64,000 nt of DNA from Streptomyces sp. KL109B (GTDB lineage: Bacteria; Actinomycetota; Actinomycetes; Streptomycetales; Streptomycetaceae). Below, piece by piece: positions 40,075 to 48,116 of this stretch. A model generated the notes under the pieces. That model did no database searches and was not told where the DNA came from. It saw only the letters and a list, made by a program, of their open reading frames with translations. The stretch covers positions 208,386 to 272,385 of the forward strand of contig NZ_JASERL010000016.1 of the NCBI RefSeq assembly GCF_030766935.1, written 5' to 3'. Position 1 is the stretch's first letter. The number at the start of each line of letters is the position of its first letter. Position numbers and translations under genes: made by a program.

Positions 40075-40713
40075 CTACGCCTCGAAGGGGCGCGCCGGCC
40101 ACTCCGCCTGGGCCGGACGGAGCGCGTCAAGACCGTCACCCGCAAGCACCGCGGCCAGCGAAAGCGCACCGACGACAAGGCAGTTGTTGTGCAGCTCGCC
40201 CGCGAGCACACCCCGGACCAGCTCCGGCAGAGGCACCCGCGCGAACTCCATGTCCGCCTCTTCCTCCTCCACCTCGAACCGCTCACCGTCCGCCTCGGAG
40301 AGGTCCCGCGCGAGGAAGATGCGTACGGCCTCGGAGCAGCCGCCCGGCGTCGTGTAGACGTCGGTAAGGACCCGCCAGTCCTCCGCCTTGACGTGCACCT
40401 CTTCGTACAGCTCGCGCTGCGCGGCGTGCAGCGGGTTCTCGCCGGGGATGTCGAGCAGGCCCGCCGGGATCTCCCAGAGCTTCTCGCGCACGGGGTGCCG
40501 GTACTGCTTGAGCAGCAGCACCCGGTCCTGGTCGTCGAGCGCGACAACCGCCACCGAGCCGGGGTGCACCTGGTAGTCGCGCCGGGCAACGGATCCGTCC
40601 GGCATGACGACGTCGTCCGTACGTACCGAGGTCTTGTTCCCGACGAAGGGGGTCGCGGTCCCGCGGACCTCCCACTCCTCGGCCGTGTCCACGAGCGGCG
40701 TCTTGGCCGTCAT
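40075..40713 (-). CDS. Nudix hydrolase, ADP-ribose pyrophosphatase type
   Basis: A 212-residue Nudix enzyme of the ADP-ribose pyrophosphatase group: RRDYQVHPGSVAVVALDDQD, LLLKQYRHPVREKLWEIPAG, and the Nudix box region GENPLHAAQRELYEEVHV, then TTPGGCSEAVRIFLAR. The last Gly of the canonical box is His here, as in many actinobacterial members. It hydrolyses ADP-ribose to AMP and ribose 5-phosphate. The ATG at 40713 follows AGGAGGG; a longer frame crosses the pyrG terminator and was rejected. Confidence 0.9.
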   Translation of the reverse strand: MTAKTPLVDTAEEWEVRGTATPFVGNKTSVRTDDVVMPDGSVARRDYQVHPGSVAVVALDDQDRVLLLKQYRHPVREKLWEIPAGLLDIPGENPLHAAQRELYEEVHVKAEDWRVLTDVYTTPGGCSEAVRIFLARDLSEADGERFEVEEEEADMEFARVPLPELVRGVLAGELHNNCLVVGALSLAAVLAGDGLDALRPAQAEWPARPFEA

Positions 40714-40737
40714 ACCGAAAGCCCTCCTACGTAAGAA

Positions 40738-40774
40738 ACCGGGGTGCATGCCCACAAAAGGCATGCACCCCGGT
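40738..40774 (-). terminator. Terminator of pyrG
   Basis: Perfect 15-bp stem ACCGGGGTGCATGCC / GGCATGCACCCCGGT (40738-40752, 40760-40774) with a seven-base loop, 28 bases after the pyrG stop and just before the Nudix ribosome site. Confidence 0.9.
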
Positions 40775-40801
40775 AACCGTACATCGCTTGTGTTACAAGC
40801 C

Positions 40802-42478
40802 TTACTTGGCCTTCTTGGCCCCAGCCTGCGCACCCTTCACCTTGCGCTCCACGGCCGCCTTCACCAGTCCGGCGAACAGCGGGTGCGGACGCGTCGGGCG
40901 CGAGCGCAGCTCGGGGTGCGCCTGGGTGGCGACCAGGTACGGGTGGACCTCGCGCGGGTACTCGACGTACTCGACGAGCTTGCCGTCCGGGGAGAGGCCG
41001 GAGAACTGCAGGCCGGCCTTCTTCTCCAGCTCGGCGCGGTACGCGTTGTTCACCTCGTAGCGGTGCCGGTGGCGCTCCTCGACGTACTCCTTGTCGCCGT
41101 ACACCTCGCGCACGATGGAGCCCTCGGCGAGCTTCGCCGGGTACATGCCCAGCCGCATCGTTCCGCCCATGTCGCCCTCACCGGCGACGATGTCGAGCTG
41201 CTCGGCCATGGTGGAGATGACCGGGTGGGCGGTCGCGGCGTCGAACTCCGTGGAGTTGGCGTCCGGGATGTCGGCCAGGTTCCTGGCCGCCTCGATGACC
41301 GTGCACTGCAGGCCGAGGCAGAGGCCGAGCAGCGGGATCTTGTTCTCGCGGGCGTACTGGATCGCGCCGACCTTGCCGGACACGCCGCGGTCGCCGAAGC
41401 CGCCGGGGATGCAGATCGCGTCGACGTCGCCGAGCGTCTTCTTGGCTCCGGCAGGCGTCTTGCAGTCGTCCGACGTGACCCACTTGATCTTGACCTTGGC
41501 CCGGTTGGCGAAGCCGCCGGCGCGCAGCGCCTCGGTCACCGACAGGTAGGCGTCCGGCAGGTCGATGTACTTGCCGACCAGCGCCATGACGATCTCGTGG
41601 TCCGGCTTGTGGACGCGGCCGAGCAGGTCGTCCCACTGCGTCCAGTCCACGTCACGGAACGGCAGGTCCAGCTTGCGGACGGCGTACGCGTCCAGGCCCT
41701 CGGAGTGCACGACCTTCGGGATGTCGTAGATCGAGGGGGCGTCGGGGCAGGCGACGACCGCGGCCTCGTCGACGTCGCACATGAGGCTGATCTTGCGCTT
41801 GATCGCGGTCGGCACCTCGCGGTCGCAGCGCAGCACGATGGCGTCCGGCTGGATACCGATATTGCGCAGCGCCGCAACCGAGTGCTGGGTCGGCTTCGTC
41901 TTCAGCTCACCGGACGGGCCGATGTAGGGAAGGAGCGAGATGTGGACGACCAGCACGTTGTCACGGCCGACCTCGTGACGGACCTGCCGGACCGTCTCCA
42001 GGAACGGCAGCGACTCAATGTCGCCGACGGTGCCGCCGACCTCGGTGATCACGACGTCGACCTCGTCCGTCGCCATGCGGCGGATGCGGTGCTTGATCTC
42101 GTTCGTGATGTGCGGGATGACCTGGACGGTGTCGCCCAGGTACTCGCCGCGCCGCTCCTTGGCGATGACCTGCGAGTACACCTGGCCGGTGGTCACGTTG
42201 GCCGAGCCGTCGAAGTCGATGTCGAGGAAGCGCTCGTAGTGGCCGATGTCCAGGTCGGTCTCGGCGCCGTCGTTGGTGACGAACACCTCGCCGTGCTGGA
42301 AGGGGTTCATCGTGCCGGGGTCGACGTTCAGGTAGGGGTCGAGCTTCTGCATGACGACACGGAGGCCACGGGCCTTGAGCAGCATGCCGAGGCTGGAGGC
42401 GGTCAGGCCCTTGCCGAGCGAGGAGGCGACACCCCCAGTGACGAAGATGTGCTTGGTCGTCGAAGATTTCGGCTGCAT
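40802..42478 (-). CDS. pyrG: CTP synthase
   Basis: A 558-residue enzyme aminating UTP to CTP with glutamine and ATP. The synthetase part starts KHIFVTGGVASSLGKGLTASSLG and contains QKLDPYLNVDPGTMNPFQHGEVFV and EVGGTVGDIESLPFLE. The glutaminase part has CIPGGFGDRG, nucleophile Cys in LLGLCLGLQC and the C-terminal His-Glu region. The ATG at 42478 (MQPKSSTTKHIF) fits the family; the frame extends upstream without a start match. Monocistronic with a strong terminator. Confidence 0.98.
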   Translation of the reverse strand: MQPKSSTTKHIFVTGGVASSLGKGLTASSLGMLLKARGLRVVMQKLDPYLNVDPGTMNPFQHGEVFVTNDGAETDLDIGHYERFLDIDFDGSANVTTGQVYSQVIAKERRGEYLGDTVQVIPHITNEIKHRIRRMATDEVDVVITEVGGTVGDIESLPFLETVRQVRHEVGRDNVLVVHISLLPYIGPSGELKTKPTQHSVAALRNIGIQPDAIVLRCDREVPTAIKRKISLMCDVDEAAVVACPDAPSIYDIPKVVHSEGLDAYAVRKLDLPFRDVDWTQWDDLLGRVHKPDHEIVMALVGKYIDLPDAYLSVTEALRAGGFANRAKVKIKWVTSDDCKTPAGAKKTLGDVDAICIPGGFGDRGVSGKVGAIQYARENKIPLLGLCLGLQCTVIEAARNLADIPDANSTEFDAATAHPVISTMAEQLDIVAGEGDMGGTMRLGMYPAKLAEGSIVREVYGDKEYVEERHRHRYEVNNAYRAELEKKAGLQFSGLSPDGKLVEYVEYPREVHPYLVATQAHPELRSRPTRPHPLFAGLVKAAVERKVKGAQAGAKKAK

Positions 42479-42970
42479 GGCCAAGAGGGGGCTCCCGTGG
42501 TCGCGGTCGTGGGGTGCGTGCCGACGCGCTCTGCCGTTTTTTCGGGAGGCGCCGTCGCTGCGGTTCGGGGGTTCGATGACCACCGGCTCACGGGCTACCA
42601 GGGTATCAGCGACGAGACGAGGCTGCTTCCGGCCACGCTCCGCGCACGGGTCAGCAACCCATCGCGACGAACGGTCCGCGCTCACCCGTACGGCCCAGAC
42701 GTGTTGGAGTGAGCGGCACGCGGATCACTTGAGCGCGTCGTATCCTGCTCGGACACTCGGCTGGCGAGTCACAACGGAAAACGGCGTCACGACGGCAACA
42801 CCCCCGCCCGTTCCCCACCGTTCCTTCGGAGCACCACGTCCGATCGCCGCACTCCCCACCCGGAACAACCGGCTCGTCAGTTCGTTTGACAACGACGTAT
42901 CCGGACGGCGTATCAACGGACAGCAGGATCCGCCGTCTTCACAACCGTGGCCGTTCGACTGGAGATGCAC
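42479..42970. promoter_or_regulatory. Divergent intergenic region between pyrG and GH15 gene
   Basis: 492 bases without a supported gene. On the plus strand TTGACA (42886-42891) with TATCAA 19 bases further (42911) is a candidate promoter of the GH15 gene. The region next to pyrG holds its promoter, but no clear boxes could be chosen by eye. No hairpin of note. Confidence 0.4.
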
Positions 42971-44773
42971 GTGGCCGGGCGCATCGAGGATTACGCACTC
43001 ATCGGAGACATGCAGACCGCCGCCCTGGTCTGCCGGGACGGCACAGTGGACTGGCTGTGCCTGCCCCGCTTCGACTCGCACGCCATTTTCGCCGGGCTGC
43101 TCGGCACCGAGGATCACGGCTTCTGGCGCCTCGGCCCCGCGCACGCCGCCGACGCCGAGCCACCAACGGCGGCGCGGCGCGAGTACCGCGGCGATTCACT
43201 GGTCCTGGAGTCCGAGTGGGACACCCCGCGCGGCACCGTGCGGGTCACCGACTTCATGCCGCCGCGCGACGGCGCTCCCCAACTGACCCGGATCGTCGAG
43301 GGCGTGAGCGGACGGGTGCCGATGCGCTCGGCGCTGCGGATGCGCTTCTCGTACGGGCGGATCACTCCGTGGGTGCACAAGGTGGACGGCCGTACGGTCG
43401 CCGTGGCGGGGCCCGACTCCGTATGGCTGGACACGTCGGCGGAGACGTACGGCAAGAACCTGACGACGTACTCGGACTTCACCGTGGCGCCCGGGGACCG
43501 GGTGGCCTTCACGATCCAGTGGCAGCCCTCGCACAAGGAGCAGCCGCCGCTGCCCGACCCGGAGTGCGCGCTCACCGCGACCGAGCAGTTCTGGCGGGAG
43601 TGGGTCGAGCACTGCACGTACCACGGGCCGTACCGCGAGGCCGTCGTGCGCTCGCTGATCACACTGAAAGCGCTGACGTACGCGCCGACCGGTGGCATCG
43701 TCGCCGCGCCGACGACCTCGCTGCCCGAGGAGATCGGCGGCGTACGGAACTGGGACTACCGGTACACGTGGCTGCGGGACGCCGCGATCACCCTGTCCTC
43801 GCTGCTGCGCACCGGGTACCGGGAGGAGGCGCGGGCCTGGCGGGAGTGGCTGCTGCGGGCCGTGGCCGGGGACCCGGAGAACCTGCAGATCATGTACGGC
43901 ATCGCGGGCGAGCGGGAGCTCGGCGAGGCGGAGCTGGACTGGCTGCCCGGGTACGAGAACTCGGGCCCGGTACGGGTCGGGAACGGCGCCGCGCACCAGC
44001 TCCAGCTCGACGTGTACGGCGAGGTCACCGAGGCGCTGCACCTCGCGCACATGACGGGGCTCGCGAGGAACGACTACGCGTCGCTGCTCCAGCTCAAGCT
44101 CATCCGGTACCTCGAAGGGCACTGGGACGAGCCCGACGAGGGCATCTGGGAGGTGCGCGGGCCGCGCCGGCACTTCGTGCACTCGAAGGTGATGGCGTGG
44201 GTGGCCGTCGACCGGACCATCAAGCTCATCGAATCGGGCGACGCCGACGGGCCGTTGGAGAAGTGGCGCGAGCTGCGCGACGACATCCACCGGGACGTCT
44301 GCGAGAAGGGGTACGACAAGGAGCGCAACACCTTCACGCAGTCGTACGGCAGCAAGGAGCTGGACGCCTCGCTGCTGCTCATTCCGCAGATGGGGTTCCT
44401 GCCGCCCGACGACAAGCGGGTCATCGGGACGATCGAGGCCATTCAGCGGGAGCTTTCGACGCCGGACGGGTTCATCCTGCGGTACCCGACGGACGGCGAC
44501 GACGCCGGTGTCGACGGCCTGCCGGGAGACGAAGGGGCCTTCCTGGCCTGCTCGTTCTGGATGGCGGACGACCTCGCGATGATCGGCCGGGTCGACGAGG
44601 CCCGCAAGCTCTTCGAGAAGCTGCTCGCGCTCCGCAACGACCTGGGGCTGCTCGCCGAGGAGTGGGATCCGCGGCTGCAGCGCCAGGTCGGCAACTTCCC
44701 GCAGGCGTTCAGCCATGTGCCGTTGATCGACACGGCGCTGCGGCTGACGGCGAGCGGGGCATACGGGGGTTAG
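42971..44773 (+). CDS. Glycoside hydrolase family 15 (glucoamylase/trehalase-like)
   Basis: A 600-residue cytoplasmic GH15 enzyme. N-terminal beta-sandwich domain (MAGRIEDYALIGDMQTAALVCRDG, VDWLCLPRFDSHAIFAGLLG), then the (alpha/alpha)6 barrel with RNWDYRYTWLRDAAITL (substrate binding), a catalytic Glu in the DWLPGYENSGPVRVGN block, and EGAFLACSFWMADDLA near the second catalytic Glu. Characterised actinobacterial relatives act as trehalase or glucoamylase; which applies here is open. The GTG at 42971 is chosen because GGAG stands six bases before it. Its stop codon overlaps that of the opposing oxidase gene. Confidence 0.88.
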   Translation: MAGRIEDYALIGDMQTAALVCRDGTVDWLCLPRFDSHAIFAGLLGTEDHGFWRLGPAHAADAEPPTAARREYRGDSLVLESEWDTPRGTVRVTDFMPPRDGAPQLTRIVEGVSGRVPMRSALRMRFSYGRITPWVHKVDGRTVAVAGPDSVWLDTSAETYGKNLTTYSDFTVAPGDRVAFTIQWQPSHKEQPPLPDPECALTATEQFWREWVEHCTYHGPYREAVVRSLITLKALTYAPTGGIVAAPTTSLPEEIGGVRNWDYRYTWLRDAAITLSSLLRTGYREEARAWREWLLRAVAGDPENLQIMYGIAGERELGEAELDWLPGYENSGPVRVGNGAAHQLQLDVYGEVTEALHLAHMTGLARNDYASLLQLKLIRYLEGHWDEPDEGIWEVRGPRRHFVHSKVMAWVAVDRTIKLIESGDADGPLEKWRELRDDIHRDVCEKGYDKERNTFTQSYGSKELDASLLLIPQMGFLPPDDKRVIGTIEAIQRELSTPDGFILRYPTDGDDAGVDGLPGDEGAFLACSFWMADDLAMIGRVDEARKLFEKLLALRNDLGLLAEEWDPRLQRQVGNFPQAFSHVPLIDTALRLTASGAYGG

Positions 44774-46383
44774 CCCACGGCGTTGATGACTTCCTTGGCG
44801 GCGCGTTCCCCTTCGGTCGCGCCGCCTTCCATGAAGCCCTGGAAGTCGTAGGAGCAGTGTTCGCCGCCGATGTGGATCCGGCCCTGGGCGACGCCCTCGT
44901 ACCCCGCGTACCGGTGGAGATAGCCCACCGGCCAGTACGAGTAGGCGCCCAGGGCGTACGGGTTCTTGTGCCAGGCGGAGAGTTGGGCGCGGCCCGTCCA
45001 GGCGGCCTTGGTGCCGGGGAAGACGCGGTCGACGCCGCTGAGGTACCGGGCGCCGAGGTCGCGGACGTACGGGTCGGTCTCGGTGCTGAACGGGCCTGCC
45101 GGGGCAAGGGACTTGGCGAGGGAGCCGCCGCCGTACTGGATGAGGATGCCGCCCGTGCCCGGCTGCACCTTCGTCGTGTCCCACGTCTGCTGCCAGTCGG
45201 CGTCCGTGAAGCAGTCGCCCGCCGAGACGCCGGGCCAGGCGCCCGTGCCGCGCCAAGGGCGGCTCGTGAACTGCATGTTGAGTTTGGTGCAGTAGCCCAT
45301 GCGGGCGTCGCGCAGCAGGTTCATCATGCGGGTGTCGAAGCCCGCCTTGGAGAGGTCGAGGCGTTGGAGGACCGGCAGCGGTACGCAGAGGATCGTGTGG
45401 TCGGCGGTGGCGGTGCGGGTGGCGCCGCCGATCTCGGTGAAGGTGAGGGTCTGGGTGCCGTCGGTGTTGGCCTTGAGCGCGGTCAGCGACATGCCGTGGC
45501 GGAGGGTGCCGGACGGGAGGAAGTCGGCGATGGCGTGCGGGAGTTGGTCGTTGCCGCCGGTGATGTGGTAGCGCTCGTTGGACAGGCCCCAGATGTTGAA
45601 GTTGCCGGGATTGGTCTGATAGCCCATCAGGAGGACGAGGGCCAGGGCCGATTGGTCCTGGGTGTCCGCTCCGTACTCGACGTTGTACGCGACGTCGAAC
45701 CAGCGGCCGAGCGGGGAGCCGTGGCCGCCGGGGACGCGGGATTCGATCCACTCGTACAGGGACATGTTGTCGAGGGCCGTGCCGGTGGGCGTGGTCTGGT
45801 TCCAGAAGACCTCGCCGGAGTCCTGGACGTCGCGGCGCAGTGACTGGTAGACCGCGTTGAAGTCCTCGTCGGCCTGTTCGCGCGGGTAGTAGGCGCCGTT
45901 GAACCAGAGGATCTCCTCGGCGCCGTTCGGGCCGCCGCCCAGGAAGTCCTCCAGGGGGAGGCTGAAGCGGCGGGCCAGCTCCTGCATCTTCTTGTGGCTG
46001 GTGTCGATCAGCTCGCCGCCGATCTCGGAGGTCTGGCCGTACGCCCAGTGGTCGGCTTGCGAGTACATGCGGCCGCCGACGCGGTCGGGGTTCGCCTCGT
46101 AGAGGGTGCAGGCGAGGCCCGCGTCGTGGAGGGTGAGGGCGGCGGTGAGGCCGGCGATTCCGGCGCCGACGACGGCGATACGGGGTGCCGCCGCCGCGCG
46201 CGCCTGCGGGGCGGGGAGCGCGGTGGCGGCGAGGCCGGTGGCGGCCGCGGCCTTCAGGACGGTGCGGCGGCTGGTGGTGGCGGACCGGGCGCGGAACTCC
46301 GCTACAGGGACTCCGAGTTGGGCCGCCGCCCGATGTTCCGTTGCCAGGCGTCTCAGGGCGTGCATCAGGTTCGTACGAGCCAT
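44770..46383 (-). CDS. Flavin monoamine oxidase family protein, Tat-exported
   Basis: A 537-residue FAD-dependent amine oxidase. A twin-arginine signal (TSRRTVLKAAAATGL, cleavage near ARA) leads to the FAD site RIAVVGAGIAGLTAALTLHDAG and GGRMYSQ, and a C-terminal GRIHIGGEHCSYDFQGFMEGG block that closes over the flavin. It oxidises primary or secondary amines to aldehydes with release of ammonia and peroxide, probably outside the cytoplasm. Located 34 bases after the permease gene with an AAGGAG site, so the two form an operon. Confidence 0.92.
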   Translation of the reverse strand: MARTNLMHALRRLATEHRAAAQLGVPVAEFRARSATTSRRTVLKAAAATGLAATALPAPQARAAAAPRIAVVGAGIAGLTAALTLHDAGLACTLYEANPDRVGGRMYSQADHWAYGQTSEIGGELIDTSHKKMQELARRFSLPLEDFLGGGPNGAEEILWFNGAYYPREQADEDFNAVYQSLRRDVQDSGEVFWNQTTPTGTALDNMSLYEWIESRVPGGHGSPLGRWFDVAYNVEYGADTQDQSALALVLLMGYQTNPGNFNIWGLSNERYHITGGNDQLPHAIADFLPSGTLRHGMSLTALKANTDGTQTLTFTEIGGATRTATADHTILCVPLPVLQRLDLSKAGFDTRMMNLLRDARMGYCTKLNMQFTSRPWRGTGAWPGVSAGDCFTDADWQQTWDTTKVQPGTGGILIQYGGGSLAKSLAPAGPFSTETDPYVRDLGARYLSGVDRVFPGTKAAWTGRAQLSAWHKNPYALGAYSYWPVGYLHRYAGYEGVAQGRIHIGGEHCSYDFQGFMEGGATEGERAAKEVINAVG

Positions 46384-46417
46384 GACGTCGTTCTCCTTGA
46401 TGACAGAGGTGACGGGT

Positions 46418-47953
46418 TCAGACGGAGGGGGCGGGGGCCGGCCGGTCCTCGCGTTCGGCGGCGTCCTCCAGGACGATGCGGCCGATGACCTCGTAGCGGT
46501 GCGGGTGGCGGGACCTGACGTACAGGCCGAGGGCCAGGCCGCCGAAGAAGACCAGGCCGACGACCCACGGGATCGCCTTGAAGAACAGGGAGTCGGCGGC
46601 CGTGCCCGCGGCGGTGTCCATGTTGACGACCAGGAGGACGACGACCGCGATCATGCCGATGCCGCCGAGCAGCGGGGCGACGAGGGTCCTGAACCAGTGC
46701 CGGTCCTCCGGGTGGTTGCGCCGGAAGTAGCCGATGACGGCGAAGGAGCACAGGGTCTGGACGATGAGGATCGACATCGTGCCGAGGATCGCGAGGAGCG
46801 TGTAGAGGTGGATGTACGGGTCCTGGCCCGTCACCCAGAACGCGCCGACCAGCACGACGGCGATCACCGACTGCACGAACGACGCGACGTACGGCGAGCC
46901 GTGCTTGTGGTGGGTGCGGCCGAGCGCGGGGTGCAGGAAGCCCTCGCGGCCGATGGCGTAGAGGTAGCGCGACGCACACTGGTGGAAGGCCATGCCGCAG
47001 GCGAACGAGCCGGTGATCAGCAGCCATTGGAAGGCGTCGACGGCCCACGCGCCGATGAAGGAGTGGGCCGGGTCGAAGAAGAGGTCGAGCGGGGTGGAGC
47101 CGGACGAGACCTTCACCGAGCCGCTCAGACCGTTGCCGGCGATCGTCATCCACGAGACGTAGATGTAGAAGAGGCCGACGCCGACGACCGAGATGAGGGT
47201 CGCGCGCGGGATGACGCGCTTGGGGTCGCGGGACTCCTCGCCGTACATCGCCGTCGACTCGAAGCCGACCCACGACCAGAACGCGAAGAACAGGCCGAGG
47301 CCTGCGGAGGTGCCGGTGAAGGCGTTCTTCGGGTTGATCGGTTCTACGGGGATGCCGTCGGGGCCGCCGCCGTGGATCAGGACCGCCGTCGCCACCGCGA
47401 AGAGCACCGCGATCTCGGCGATCAGCATCACGCCGAGCGCCTTCGCGGTGAGGTTGATGTCGAAGAAGGCGAGCACGGCCGTGACGGCGAGCATGGCGGC
47501 CGCGTAGCCGATCCACGGGACGTCCCAGCCGAGCTGGTCGTGCACCGTGGTCTGCGCGAAGTACGAGAAGACGCCGACGATCGACGCCTCGAACACGATG
47601 TACGCGAGCACCGCGAGCATCCCGGAGGCCATGCCGGCGATCCGGCCGAGGCCGTGCGAGATGTAGCCGTAGAAGGCGCCGGCCGCCGTGATCCGCTTGG
47701 CCATGGCGACGTAGCCGACGGAGAAGACGGTGAGGACGAGCGTCGCGAAGAGGTAGCCGGCGGGGGCGCCCGTGCCGTTGCCGAAGCCGACGGCGATGGG
47801 CAGGTTGCCGGTCATCGCGGTGATCGGGGCGGCCGTCGCGACGGCCATGAAGACCACGCCGACGAGCCCCACCGAGTTCGCCTTCAGGCGCTGCACCGGT
47901 TGCTGGGGCGACTGGTGGGCCGGCTGCTGGGCTCGCTGCACTGGCTCTGACAT
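46418..47953 (-). CDS. APC superfamily amino acid/amine permease
   Basis: A 511-residue secondary transporter with 12 predicted membrane helices. Typical APC elements: SVGLVGVVFMAVATAAPITAMTGNLP in helix 1, GYISHGLGRIAGMASG, and FWSWVGFESTAMYGEESRDPKRVIPRAT. The N-terminus is Gln/Pro-rich. Substrate is an amino acid or polyamine; the partner amine oxidase and the PucR regulator point to an amine. ATG with GAGAGGG upstream. Divergent from the pucR-like gene across 163 bases. Confidence 0.92.
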   Translation of the reverse strand: MSEPVQRAQQPAHQSPQQPVQRLKANSVGLVGVVFMAVATAAPITAMTGNLPIAVGFGNGTGAPAGYLFATLVLTVFSVGYVAMAKRITAAGAFYGYISHGLGRIAGMASGMLAVLAYIVFEASIVGVFSYFAQTTVHDQLGWDVPWIGYAAAMLAVTAVLAFFDINLTAKALGVMLIAEIAVLFAVATAVLIHGGGPDGIPVEPINPKNAFTGTSAGLGLFFAFWSWVGFESTAMYGEESRDPKRVIPRATLISVVGVGLFYIYVSWMTIAGNGLSGSVKVSSGSTPLDLFFDPAHSFIGAWAVDAFQWLLITGSFACGMAFHQCASRYLYAIGREGFLHPALGRTHHKHGSPYVASFVQSVIAVVLVGAFWVTGQDPYIHLYTLLAILGTMSILIVQTLCSFAVIGYFRRNHPEDRHWFRTLVAPLLGGIGMIAVVVLLVVNMDTAAGTAADSLFFKAIPWVVGLVFFGGLALGLYVRSRHPHRYEVIGRIVLEDAAEREDRPAPAPSV

Positions 47954-48116
47954 TTTCGTCCCTCTCTTGGGGGCGTGCCACGAAATCCGAAGATCGAGAT
48001 GCGGTGCTTGTGCGGAAACGACAGTGTGGCCGTGACGTGACGTGCACCACAACAGACACCTGGTCGTGCAATTCCGGTGGGGGCACGACGGGTTGTCGCG
48101 AGGTAGCGTCCGTGTC
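47954..48116. promoter_or_regulatory. Divergent promoter region, PucR regulator and permease-oxidase operon
   Basis: 163 bases. On the plus strand TAGCGT (48104-48109) ends seven bases before the regulator ATG, predicting leaderless mRNA. Possible operator sequences are CGTGACGTGACGTGCAC (about 48031-48047) and TCGTGC-N13-GCACGA (48064-48088). Confidence 0.5.

Noticed and set aside
42725..43144. A 139-codon ORF on the minus strand over the GH15 start
   Set aside because: It overlaps the well-supported GH15 gene by 174 bases, has no ribosome site, and its codon use follows the opposite strand.
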